From Benzoatithermus sp963720725 (GTDB lineage: Bacteria; Pseudomonadota; Alphaproteobacteria; Geminicoccales; Geminicoccaceae), in the NCBI GenBank assembly GCA_963720725.1, contig CAVRGN010000001.1, positions 310,001 through 374,000 on the forward strand: a DNA stretch of 64,000 bases, in the 5' to 3' direction. Below, piece after piece: positions 1 to 9,176 of the stretch. A program made the translations under genes and the position numbers. Numbering within the stretch: the first letter of the stretch is position 1; each line of letters starts with the position of its first letter. The notes under the pieces were generated by a model that did no database searches, was not told the DNA's origin, and saw only the letters and a program-made list of their open reading frames with translations.

Positions 1-1
1 G

Positions 2-373
2 CTGATCCTCGACGAGCCGACCTCGGCCCTCGGCGTCAAGCAGGCCTCGGTGGTGCTGAAATACGTGGCGCAGGCGCGCAACCGCGGCCTGGGGGTGATC
101 TTCATCACCCACAATGTCCACCATGCCTGGGCCGTGGGCGACAAGTTCACCGTGCTCAACCGCGGCAAGACGCTGGGCACCCACACCAAGGACAGCATCA
201 CCCGCGAGGAGCTGCTCAACATGATGGCCGGCGGCAAGGAGCTGGAGGAGCTCTCGGCCGAACTCGACGAGTTCAGCCGCGCCGACCATGCCCGGGCCGC
301 CGGCAAGGACTCGCCGCTCGAGGCCGCCGCCGCGGGCGAGCACGCGATGGCCGAAGCCATGCGCCGCCATTAG
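2..373 (+). CDS. Sugar ABC transporter ATP-binding protein, 3' part (FrcA-like)
   Basis: This is the C-terminal part of an ABC ATPase that would power uptake of a sugar through a membrane permease. The 5' end lies outside the window. The visible protein opens with the Walker B motif LILDEPTSALG, followed by the H-loop His in FITHN. The tail GKTLGTHTKD and the following acidic helix resemble FrcA-type single-domain ATPases of the carbohydrate (CUT2) class rather than the double-domain RbsA type. The stop is TAG at 371-373. The permease and binding-protein genes are not visible. Assignment to the ABC family is firm; the sugar class is inferred from the tail only. Confidence 0.85.
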   Translation: MILDEPTSALGVKQASVVLKYVAQARNRGLGVIFITHNVHHAWAVGDKFTVLNRGKTLGTHTKDSITREELLNMMAGGKELEELSAELDEFSRADHARAAGKDSPLEAAAAGEHAMAEAMRRH

Positions 374-427
374 GACGCACGCGCTGGCCTGGCCGGCTCG
401 AGGTTCACGCTCGCGGGTCTACGCACG

Positions 428-464
428 GGCCCGGTCGTCCGCTCGCCGGAGCGAGCGCCGGGCC
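428..464. terminator. Hairpin between convergent genes
   Basis: GGCCCGG at 428-434 pairs with CCGGGCC at 458-464. Inside it GCTCGC and GCGAGC form a second stem. The hairpin lies between the convergent ABC ATPase and amidase genes, where a bidirectional terminator would be expected. No T-run follows on either side, so intrinsic termination is only suggested. Confidence 0.4.
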
Positions 465-468
465 GTCG

Positions 469-1824
469 TCAGCCCTCGGACGCGTCCGATGCCAGGGTGG
501 CTTCCAGCCAGGCGGCCGTCCGCAACAGCCGGGCGTCCTCGCCCCAGCCGCCCACGAGCTGGACCCCGATCGGCAGGCCGTGCGGGCCGCGGAGCAGGGG
601 CAGGGTGACGGCGGGCAGGCCGAGCAGGGACCAGATGGTGCAGAACACCGGATTGCCGGTGCTCTGCAGCCCCGTCGGCGCCTCGCCGGTGGCGGCGGGA
701 GTGAGGATCGCGTCGTGCGTCTCGAACCAGGCGGCGAGCGACCGGCGCAGATCGGCGGCCAGTGCCACCGCCCGATGCCACTCGACCAGGGTGACGGTCT
801 GGCCGCGCTCGATCATCTCCCGCAGCGGCGGGCTGATCCGGTCGCGGCCGCGCTCCCAGAACGGGCCGTAGTTGAGAGCCTGCTCGGCTTCCATGATCGT
901 CTTCAAGGCGCCGTGGGCGCGGGTGAAGGGCTCCGGCAGTTCGCGCTCGGTGACCGGCTCGCCCAGCGCGGCGACAAGGTCCAGGAAGGCGGCCCGCGTC
1001 GGCTCCTCGGCACTCTCCCAGACCGGGGTCCGGGCGAAGGCGAGGCTCGGCCGGAAGCCGGCCAGGTCGCATGCCGCCGCCTGCAGGCGAGGCGCCGCGG
1101 CGAGGCGCGTGTCGGGATCGTCCTGGTCGTAGCCGGCGAGCACGTCGCCCAGCAGCGCCGCGTCCCGGACCTCGCGCGCGAACAGGCCGACATGGTCGAG
1201 CGAGCGCGACTGCATCAGGACGCCGGCGCGGCTGACGAGGCCGTGGGTCGGCTTGAACCCGACCACGCCGCAGAAGCTGGCGGGACGGATGACCGAGCCG
1301 TTGGTCTGGGTGCCGAGCGCCAGGGGGCACATGCGGTCGGCGACGGCTGCCGCCGTGCCGCTCGAGGAGCCGCCGGGCGTGCGGGTCGGGTCCAGGGGAT
1401 GGCGCGTGCCGGCGGGATGCACGACCGCCAATTCGGTGGTCACGGTCTTGCCCATGATCACCGCACCCGCCGCGCGCAGGCGCGAGACCACCGTGGCGTC
1501 GCGTGCGGGTCGGCGCCCGGCACACAGGACGGTGCCGTACTCGGTCGGCATGTCCGCCGTGTCGATGATGTCCTTGAGCCCGACCGGTATCCCGTGCAGC
1601 GGCCCGAGCGGCCGCCCGGCCCGTTGCATGGCATCGCAGGCGTCGGCCTGGCTGCGGGCATGGGCCGGATCGAGGAATCGCCACGCGCCCACGACGGCTT
1701 CGCGTGCGGCGATCCGCTCCAGGCATGCCTCGGTCAACGCGCGCGCGGTGAGCGCGCCGGCGGCGATGGCCCGCGCCGCCGTCAGCGCCGACAGCTCGTT
1801 CGGCGCCCTCGCTGGTTCACCCAT
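469..1824 (-). CDS. Amidase (amidase-signature family)
   Basis: The 451-residue protein hydrolyses an amide bond, probably in the cytoplasm. The Ser-cisSer-Lys triad is complete: Lys84 in GIPVGLKDIID, Ser153 in the GGSSSG loop and nucleophile Ser177 in GTQTNGSVIRPA. The spacings (69 and 24 residues) match the family. I chose ATG at 1824 because it starts just upstream of the first conserved helices and 11 bases after the stop of the upstream formamidase gene; the open frame runs further upstream but through that gene. The substrate is unknown; such enzymes act on allophanate, indoleacetamide, aryl amides or aminoacyl-tRNA. Pairing with a formamidase suggests use of small amides as nitrogen source. 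Confidence 0.88.
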   Translation of the reverse strand: MGEPARAPNELSALTAARAIAAGALTARALTEACLERIAAREAVVGAWRFLDPAHARSQADACDAMQRAGRPLGPLHGIPVGLKDIIDTADMPTEYGTVLCAGRRPARDATVVSRLRAAGAVIMGKTVTTELAVVHPAGTRHPLDPTRTPGGSSSGTAAAVADRMCPLALGTQTNGSVIRPASFCGVVGFKPTHGLVSRAGVLMQSRSLDHVGLFAREVRDAALLGDVLAGYDQDDPDTRLAAAPRLQAAACDLAGFRPSLAFARTPVWESAEEPTRAAFLDLVAALGEPVTERELPEPFTRAHGALKTIMEAEQALNYGPFWERGRDRISPPLREMIERGQTVTLVEWHRAVALAADLRRSLAAWFETHDAILTPAATGEAPTGLQSTGNPVFCTIWSLLGLPAVTLPLLRGPHGLPIGVQLVGGWGEDARLLRTAAWLEATLASDASEG

Positions 1825-1835
1825 GGGTGCCGCTC

Positions 1836-2759
1836 CTAGCGGTAGGCCGCCAGGATCTCTTTCGGGATCTTGCAGATGTAGCTGTATTTGGGATTGACCA
1901 TCTGGGTGCACCGCGCCTCGGCGACCTGGGCCAGCAGCAGGTAGGCGTCGCTGGCGGGGATGCCCCAATCGTCCTCCATCCAGTAGATCAGCTCCTCGAA
2001 CGCGATCCGCAGCGCGTCCTCGAGCGGCCGGGCGCAGCCGACGGTGCAGTAGTGGGTGGGCGTCTCGATCCGGGGCCAGCTCATCCGCGCCGGCGCGGGC
2101 GACAGGCTCACCCGGACCTCGAGCTCGGCCGCGACCTCGACCGCCCCCATGCCGACGCACTCGCCGTCGCCCTGGATGGCGTGGCAGTCGCCCAGGAACA
2201 GGTGGGCGCCGGCATGATGGACCCGCAGCATGATGCGGTTGCCGGTGGTGATCTCCTGCACGTCGAGATTGCCGCCATGGGTGCCGTTGTCGATCGTCAG
2301 CACGGCCCCGTGCACCGGCGCCACGCCGATGACGCCGATCATCGGCCGCACCGGCAGCTTCAGCCGGTCGTTCCAATGGACGAAGCCGTCCTTGACCTCG
2401 ACCACCTGGGTCTTGATGCCGAACTCCTGGTGCCGCACCCAGTCGGGAAAGATGCCGATGCCGGGCCAGAGCGAGCTGAAGCCCAGCCCGTCGACCTTCA
2501 TGTCGAGAACCTCGACGGTCAGCATGTCGCCGGGTCTGGCGCCTCTGACCTCGATCGGGCCGGTGGCGCCGTTGACGTAGGGCAGGGTCACGTCGGCCGG
2601 GGTGAGCTGCTGGCCGACATGACGGATCGTGCCGTCATTGACGTTGATGGCGCACTCGACCTTGAACGTCTGGCCGGGCTCGACCGCGGCCACGAAGCCG
2701 TCGTTGGCGGACAGGGCATATTTGATCGTGCCCCGCTTGGAGACGGTGGTCGGCGCCAT
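1836..2759 (-). CDS. Acetamidase/formamidase family protein
   Basis: This 307-residue protein belongs to the FmdA/AmdA family, which hydrolyses formamide or acetamide to the acid and ammonia. Family features visible include the GDMLTVEVLDM segment, the DNGTHGGNLDV stretch, HAGAHLFLGDCHAIQGDGE with likely metal and active-site residues, and a C-terminal region typical of full-length members. The length is normal. It is the first gene of a two-gene operon with the amidase (11-base gap). ATG at 2759 follows a GAGGGAGGATTC ribosome-binding stretch. Substrate preference cannot be read from the sequence. Confidence 0.9.
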   Translation of the reverse strand: MAPTTVSKRGTIKYALSANDGFVAAVEPGQTFKVECAINVNDGTIRHVGQQLTPADVTLPYVNGATGPIEVRGARPGDMLTVEVLDMKVDGLGFSSLWPGIGIFPDWVRHQEFGIKTQVVEVKDGFVHWNDRLKLPVRPMIGVIGVAPVHGAVLTIDNGTHGGNLDVQEITTGNRIMLRVHHAGAHLFLGDCHAIQGDGECVGMGAVEVAAELEVRVSLSPAPARMSWPRIETPTHYCTVGCARPLEDALRIAFEELIYWMEDDWGIPASDAYLLLAQVAEARCTQMVNPKYSYICKIPKEILAAYR

Positions 2760-2879
2760 CGAATCCTCCCTCGCTTGGTGGGTGCCGGTCCTCGTCCTGG
2801 ACGTCGCGCCGGCCGTCGGCGACCAGCGGGCGGACAGCGGTCAGCCTTCGGCCTCCGCTGTCTTCTCGGCAAGGGAATT

Positions 2880-3071
2880 GTCGATGATCCCGGTCGGCGG
2901 AACTACGAGGAGGAGGTGAAGGGCTGGACCACGCGCTCGGCGCTGATGCGCTCGGACGATGGCGACCGGGCCTCGATCATCGACCATGAGGAGCGGGCGC
3001 TGGTCCGAGCCCTGGCCGGGCGGCGCGCGACGGCCGCCGGCATCTCCGTCGCTGGATCACTTCAAAGGTAG
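2880..3071 (+). other. Coding-like remnant in the 2760-3061 gap
   Basis: The 300-base gap upstream of the formamidase gene holds no full gene. One frame here reads like real protein: charged, helix-forming, with motifs NYEEEVKGWTTRS, RSDDGDRASIIDHEE and RALAGRR, ending at TAG 3069-3071. It has no start codon with a ribosome-binding site and no family I recognise. It may be the end of a lost gene. Its stop overlaps the end of the adhesin gene on the other strand. Confidence 0.2.
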
Positions 3072-5142
3072 AAATCCAGCGCGCTCAGGGTCTTGATGCC
3101 GGCGAGCTGGATCTCGCCCTCGCTGGCCATGTCGGCGTCGGTGCTCATGCGGATGATGGTGGTGCCGCCGGAGGTGAAGTAGCCGACCTCGCCCGGGCCG
3201 GTGAGTGCTGCCGAGCCGACCCAGTGGAAGGCCTGGTTGCCGGCCACCGTCGTGTCGGCGTCGATGCCCATCAGGTCGATCTTGTCCACCAGATGGTCGA
3301 AGTCGGTGATCACGTCGCGGCCGCTGCCCACCGGGCTGGCCGAGGTCAGGTTGTAGTCGTAGAGGTCGCGCCCGGCGCCGCCGGTGAAGGTGTCCTTGCC
3401 CTTGCCGCCCTGGAACCAGTTGTCGCCATTGTCGCCATAGAACCGGTCGGCGCCGCCGCCGCCGATGGCGCCCTCGATGCCGGTGAGCGTGTCGGTCTCG
3501 GTGCCGCGCTTGGCGGTGTCCTTGTCGCCGGCCGCGTCGCCGCGCAGGTCGACGGTGACCTTGGTGCCGCTGTCGCCATAGTTGGCGATGTCGATGCCGG
3601 CGCCGCCATTGAGCTTGTCGTTGCCCTTGCCGCCCTCGAGGAAATCGCCGCCGTCGCCGCCGTTGAGGGTGTCGTTGCCGGCGAGGCCTTTCAGGAAGTC
3701 GTGGCCGGCGAGGCCGTTGAGCGTGTTGGCGGCGGCCGTGCCGGTGAGCGTGTCGTTGTTGGCGGAAGGGACGTTGGAGTGGGCGAAGCCGCTTTCGGCG
3801 GCGCCGATGTCGGGGTTGGTGCCGGTGGGTGAGGGGCGGGGGGTGCCGATCTGGTCGGTGGCGCCGATGGCGAAGCGGTCCGCACCGCCCAGGGCGGGGT
3901 TGGCGACGTTGGCGCGGAGCGGGACGATGCCGGCGGCGTTGACCAGCCCGCCGCCGGTCGCGGGATCGATGGCGGCGAAGATGGCGCTGGCGGCGACGTT
4001 CTCGACGTCGCCGGCGATGTTGCCCAGGACGTCGCTGCCGAAGATGTTGTGGCCATTGGAGAGGGTGATCGTACCGGAGATGTCAGCGAGCGCCCGTTAT
4101 CTCGCTTGGGTCCGAAGTGGCTGTGACACTGTTGCCGGCCACGATGCTGTTAGAAATGTCTAAGCTCGATGGTCTGTAGCTGCTCAGATAGATACCGCCT
4201 CCTATCGCGGACATCTGTACGCTGCGGCCGAGTTGCCGGTAATAGTGCTGTTGCGTAATATCAGCGAACCAGCAGCAGTGATCCCGCCGCCAATTTTACC
4301 GTAAGTATAATATGCTTCATTGTTAGCTATTGTGCTATCGAATTATAGTCAGCTGAGCTCCGCCGAAGGTGATTCCGCCCCGCCTTCGGCGCTATTACTG
4401 ATTATTGAGCTTCCGACTTATTATTACCTGATCCATACTTAAGAACTAACCCGCCTCCACTGCCATAATCATAGTACCCTTCCACGTGATTACTGCTAAT
4501 CAACGCTGTTTTCAAGCTGAAGATGTACCATCGATGGATATTGCACCTCCAGCTGAGTTAACGCCATTTGCGACGAACGCGCTATTTCTGATGGCAACTT
4601 GGGCGCCGCCGTCTGCGTACAAGGCGCCTCCCCGATCGCTGCCGTTGTTCGTAAAATGAGCTATCGCTAATGGAAAGATTGCTGCCGCTGAAGAAAATGG
4701 CGCCGCCCGCTCCAATACCGGCAGTGGTGGACATACTCGTATCCACTATTCTGGTCAAATTTGCAATTGTTGATTGTTAGCGAACTGCCGCTTGTGAATT
4801 CGACGGCACCGCCAGTAAAGGGTTTCCCCATCTCGGAACTCAATATCCCTTAGCGCAACGTCTAGCCCTGCTCCGGACGCTGTGAATGATCCCGCTCGCA
4901 TCACCTCCGCTAAGCGTCACGCCGGTACCATCGTTGTTCTGGTCGCCGTCGATTGTCGTGTCCTGGTTGAGCACCAACTCGCCGCCCGTGAGCACAAGAG
5001 TTTGCCCCTCTATCGATGGCGCGAACACGATCGTATCGGCCACCGCTGTCGCGTTGGCCTGCGCCACCGCCTCGCGCAGGCTCAGAATGCCGTCGCTGGC
5101 GTTGACGACGTCGGGGGTGGTGGTGACGGTGAATGTAGCCAT
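3062..5142 (-). pseudogene. CSLREA / beta-helix / RTX surface protein, frameshifted
   Basis: Read on the minus strand, the gene starts with MATFTVTTTPDVVNASDG followed by LSLREAVAQAN, the CSLREA-type N-terminus of secreted right-handed beta-helix proteins. Pieces of beta-helix follow in different frames (GGAVEFTSGSSLTINNC; GGALYADGGAQVAIRNSAFV; SNSIVAGNS; GTITLSNGHNIFGSD). From about 4090 to 3062 the frame is continuous: an IGAAE-type linker, calcium-binding RTX nonapeptides such as GLAGNDTLNGGDGG and GGKGNDKLNGGAG, then a secretion-type tail with VITDFDHLVDKIDLMG. Such proteins normally leave by a type I system; no such system is visible. At least four frame changes lie between 4090 and 4900. 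The broken middle is AT-richer (28 G/C in 60 bases at 4261-4320) than the flanks. It is a pseudogene or a badly sequenced gene. Confidence 0.75.
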
Positions 5143-5219
5143 GAAATATCCTCTTCGATTACATGAAGTCAGACGTTAGTCGCACAAGCTAAATGCTGAC
5201 CGATGATATCGGCACATCG

Positions 5220-7068
5220 TCAGTTTAGCGCTCGGGTAGAAGGCGGCGGCCGATCCGCCGCCCGATTTTCCGTGCTTGGCTCAGAACATGAAGTCTGTGC
5301 CGGCACAGATCCCGCCCGATCTGCGATGCGTTCCGACTGGCCACCGTAGACTGTCGGCTGACTGGTCAGCGTCCGTCCTCGTCGCTCATCGTGTAGGTGA
5401 AGATGTCGAGAGCGTTTCGCGCTCGTCATACTCGAGGGCGTGTAGAAGAGCCGGTGACCGCCGTCGCTGAGTCCACCGTCGCCTGACGAGCCGCCTCTCG
5501 AGACGGAGGCAACGGTCAACGTGGTCCCGCTGTCGATGTCGTCGTCGTTCAGCAGAACCGAGGGACAAGTTCGTTCAGTGGAGCTCTCAAAGAACGGTCG
5601 CCGCGATACGCTGACTGGCGCGTCGTTGGCGCCTTCGATCGTCATTGTCACGGTCGCCGTGTCCTGTACCCCCGCCGCGTTCTGGATCGTGTAGTGAAGC
5701 TGTCGGTGTCGGTCTCGCCCTTGGCCAGGCACTCGAACGCATCGTTGGGCTCGTAGACGATCCGTCCTCCGCTGGTGGTCTCGACAGATGCCTCAGCGTG
5801 CCCGTGTAGTCGACCCAACCAGGCTGAGACCGGCCGTGCCCCCGTCGAAGTCGGTGTCGTTGCCGAGCACCGGAATGCAGTGGTGCCGCTGTCCTCGTCC
5901 GACGGTGAAGGCGTCGTCGTTCGCGATCGGCGGCGGCGGCGGCTCGCCGATGCCGGTGACAGTCACGGCCACCGTAGCGGTGTCGGTCCCGCCCTGGCCG
6001 TCGCTCACCGTGTAGCTGAAGGTGTCCGTCTCGGTGACGCCGCCGGCCAGGTCGAAGCGGCCGGTGGGGTCGTAGGTGACGCCCTTGCCGTCCGCCGCGA
6101 TGGCGACGGCACCGGTGGTGCCGCCGGTGCCGACCGCGGTGACCAGCAGGTTCGTGCCGTTGTCGAAATCGGTGTCGTTGGCCAGAACGGCGATGGTGGT
6201 CGCGCCGCCCTCGTCGGTGCGCGCATCGTCGGCCGGCGACCGGGGCGTGGTTGGCCACCGGTGACCGTGACGGTGACGCTGGCGGTGCCGAGCTGGCCGT
6301 CGGCGTTCTGGACGGTATAGGTGAACTGTCGGTGGCGGTCTGGCCGTCGTTCAGGCCGTCGAAGGCGCCGTTCGGATCGTAGGCGATCCGCCCGCTGCGC
6401 AGGATGTCGACGTCGCCGAGCGTGCCGGCGGTGTTCAGGTCGACCAGGGTCAGCGGCCCGCCGCCGGGTGCCGTGCTGCCGTCGTTGCCGAGCACGGCAA
6501 AGCGGGTGATGCCGCTGTCCTCGGCCACGGTGACGGCGTCGTCGACCGGCCGGGGGATCGGTCCGTCGGTGCGGTCCTCGCCGGCGCCGGCGACGATGTA
6601 GTGCAGGGTCGCCGCCTGGCCGTTGCCGCCGAAGGCGGCGGCGAGGTCCGGGTAGTTGGTCAGGTACTGCTTCTCGTCGAACAGGTCGGTGGCGCGACCC
6701 TCGTCGCGGCCGTTGGTGACGTAGTGCTGCTCGCCCGCCACCCGGTCGGCACCGAAGGCGTCGATCAGGTCCGGGTAGGAGGCGATATACTGCAGCCCGT
6801 CGAAGCCGATCGGCCGGTCGGTGCGCCCCTCGCCGGCGCCGTTGGTGATGTAGTGCAGCGTCGCCGCGTTGCCGTCGCTTCCGAAGGCGTTGCGCAGGTC
6901 CTGGTAGTTCGCGAGGTACTGCGTCTCGTCGAACAGGTCGGCACGCCTGCCCTCGAATTGACCGAAAGTCAAGTAGTGTTGCGTTGCAGCATCCGTGTTG
7001 GTGCCGAATGCCGCGATCAGATCTGAGTAAGATGCGAGGTACTGTACGGGATCGAATGTCTCGGCCAC
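5220..7068 (-). pseudogene. Repeat plus Ig/cadherin-like adhesin, frameshifted
   Basis: ATG at 7068 opens an intact 250-codon start that carries four repeats of about 42-45 residues with consensus FD-x2-QYLASYPDLI-x-AFG, then A-x2-HY and EGR. After residue 170 come cadherin/VCBS-like domains of the tandem type, recognisable by APVADDA-like starts, VLANDTDFD or VLGNDTDFD and FSYTVSDGQGGTDTATV. At least four such domains can be pieced together from three frames. Frame changes occur near 6325, 6245, 5880, 5810, 5700 and 5580. The stop near 5220 is uncertain because the last part is scrambled. Family proteins are large secreted adhesins. It lies directly upstream of the CSLREA gene on the same strand, 77 bases apart, and the two may have formed one surface-protein locus. 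Confidence 0.7.
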
Positions 7069-7363
7069 TATGAATCATCCTTTTTGGGCGCCGGTGGAAC
7101 CGCACTAGTCGCTGCCCGCGTGACTGCCGTCAAGCACGCTGTAGTTTCATTTCCCGGCCGCTGTTCAGCCGCTCGCCGCCCGCGCGAATGCCGGGATGGC
7201 AAGTTCGCCTCCCCGTCCGTCGCGGCCCCGCCATCGCTCCCCCGGTTCCGGCCTGGTCCGCGCCGCGCTCCGCCCGGCGGCGGCGGCCGATCCGTGACAG
7301 GCGAGGGTCCGGGCGGGTACCGTGCCCCGGCTCGAGCGCGCGGGCGACGGGAGAGGCGATGCC
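7069..7363. other. Divergent intergenic region, nothing recognised
   Basis: These 295 bases separate the start of the adhesin gene (leftward) from the cyclase gene (rightward), so both promoters should be here. I see no convincing -35/-10 pair, operator or RNA structure. A GGGAGAGG ribosome-binding stretch at the right end serves the cyclase. Confidence 0.4.
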
Positions 7364-9163
7364 ATGGCCGACAATCAGGGTCGGACCTTCACCTTCGACT
7401 TCGGCGGCCCCTTGCCCGTGGTCTGGAGTGCGATGGCCGACACCGCCCGCTACAACGCGGCGGCGGCACTGCCCAAGCAGACCGTCACCGAGATCGTCGG
7501 GCCGGAGGGCGAGATCAGGTTCATGGCGCGGGCCAAGATCGGCGGGATGGCGGTCGAGTGGGAGGACCTGCCCTGCAACTGGGTGCGCGAGCACTGGTTC
7601 GAGCACCGCCGCCGCTTCACCCGCGGCCCGCTGGCCCGGCTCGACGCGCGGCTCGAGCTGGCGCCGGCCGCCGGCGGCTGCCGCGGCACCTACCGGCTGG
7701 AGGCGGCACCGAAGGGACTGCTCGGGCTGGTCGTCATGACCGGCGGCTTCATGCGCTCGGCGGAGAAGATGTTCCTGGGTCTGGCGGAGCAGGCCGACCG
7801 CTTCGCGCGCGGCCAGCGCGCAGTGCCGTTCGTCCCGCCCGCCGTGCCGGTGACCGGTGCCGCCCGCGCCCGGCTGGAGGGCCTGGCGCAGAAGCTGGCG
7901 GCCGGCGCCTACGGCCATGGGCTGGCCGAGCGCATCGTCGACCTGGTGGCCGAGGGGCTCGAGGTCGATGTCGAGCGGATCCGGCCCATTCCGCTGGCCC
8001 GGCGCTGGAACGCGCCCGAGCGCCACGTGATCGAGGCCTGCCTGGAGGCCACGCGCCTGGGCATCCTGGAACTGCGCTGGGACCTGCTCTGCCCGCGCTG
8101 CCGCGGCGCCAAGGCCAGCGCCGGCACGCTGGAGCAGATCCCCGAGGGGGCGCATTGCGGCACCTGCAACATCAGCTACGCCCGCAACTTCTCGCGCAAT
8201 GTCGAGCTCGTGTTCCGCCCGGCCCCGGGCATCCGGCCGATCGAGGGCGGCGAGTTCTGCCTGCTCGGGCCGATGAGCACGCCGCACATCTGGGTGCACG
8301 TGACCGTCGAGCCCGGCGAGCAGCGCGACATCGAGGTGAAGCTCAGGCCCTCGGCCTACCGCCTGCGCACGCTCGAGATCGGCCCCGAGGCCGACATCGA
8401 GTACGCGGGCGGGCCGTTCCCGGCGATCGTGGTCACCGACGGCTGGGTGATGGCCGGCCCGCCCTCGCCGCCCGGCACGATCACGCTGCGCAACCGGTCG
8501 CAGCGCCGGCGCACCTTCGTGGTGGAGGAGCGGGGCTGGATCCAGGACGCGCTCACCGCCGACCGGATGGCGACGCTGCAGGCGTTCCGCGACCTGTTCT
8601 CGGCCCAGGTGCTGCGCCCGGGCGACGAGGTGGCGATCGGGCGCGTCACCCTGCTGTTCTCCGACCTCAAGGGCAGCACCGCCATGTACGAGGCGGTGGG
8701 CGACGCCACCGCCTATCGGCTGGTGCGGTCGCATTTCGCCTATCTGGCGGCGATCATCCGCGAGCATGACGGTGCCATCGTCAAGACCATCGGCGACGCG
8801 GTGATGGCGGCGTTCCACGAGCCGCTGCAAGGCCTGCGCTGTGCCATCGCGATGCAGGAGCGGGTGGCGGAATTCAACGCCCGCAACCCGCAGCCGATCG
8901 TGCTCAAGCTCGGGCTGCACGAGGGGCCGTGCATCGCGGTGACCCTCAACGACCGGCTCGACTATTTCGGCCAGACCGTCAACATGGCCGCCCGGCTGCA
9001 GGGCGAGAGCGAGGGCGGCGACGTGGTGATCTCCGGCCCGCTGGCCGAGATGGAGGGGGCCGCACCGCTGCTGGGGCGGCATCGCGCCGTCACCGAGAGT
9101 GCTATCCTGCGCGGCGTCTCCGAGCCGGTCGGGTTCGTCCGGCTGGTCGTGGACTCCGACTGA
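7364..9163 (+). CDS. Class III adenylate/guanylate cyclase with DUF5939 region
   Basis: The 599-residue protein makes a cyclic nucleotide. Its C-terminal third (from about residue 427) is a class III cyclase domain: VTLLFSDLKGSTAMYE with the first metal Asp, KTIGDAVMAAF with the second, and DYFGQTVNMAARLQ. The N-terminal part starts with a START/SRPBCC-like stretch (FDFGGPLPVVWSAMAD) and continues with the DUF5939 region, which contains a Cys4 pair CPRC and CGTC around residues 243-267 that looks like a zinc ribbon. No membrane segment is visible, so it is probably cytoplasmic. ATG at 7364 is preferred over an upstream GTG because GGGAGAGG lies 8-15 bases ahead. The signal it senses is unknown. 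Confidence 0.87.
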   Translation: MADNQGRTFTFDFGGPLPVVWSAMADTARYNAAAALPKQTVTEIVGPEGEIRFMARAKIGGMAVEWEDLPCNWVREHWFEHRRRFTRGPLARLDARLELAPAAGGCRGTYRLEAAPKGLLGLVVMTGGFMRSAEKMFLGLAEQADRFARGQRAVPFVPPAVPVTGAARARLEGLAQKLAAGAYGHGLAERIVDLVAEGLEVDVERIRPIPLARRWNAPERHVIEACLEATRLGILELRWDLLCPRCRGAKASAGTLEQIPEGAHCGTCNISYARNFSRNVELVFRPAPGIRPIEGGEFCLLGPMSTPHIWVHVTVEPGEQRDIEVKLRPSAYRLRTLEIGPEADIEYAGGPFPAIVVTDGWVMAGPPSPPGTITLRNRSQRRRTFVVEERGWIQDALTADRMATLQAFRDLFSAQVLRPGDEVAIGRVTLLFSDLKGSTAMYEAVGDATAYRLVRSHFAYLAAIIREHDGAIVKTIGDAVMAAFHEPLQGLRCAIAMQERVAEFNARNPQPIVLKLGLHEGPCIAVTLNDRLDYFGQTVNMAARLQGESEGGDVVISGPLAEMEGAAPLLGRHRAVTESAILRGVSEPVGFVRLVVDSD

Positions 9164-9176
9164 GCGGGAGCGGCCG

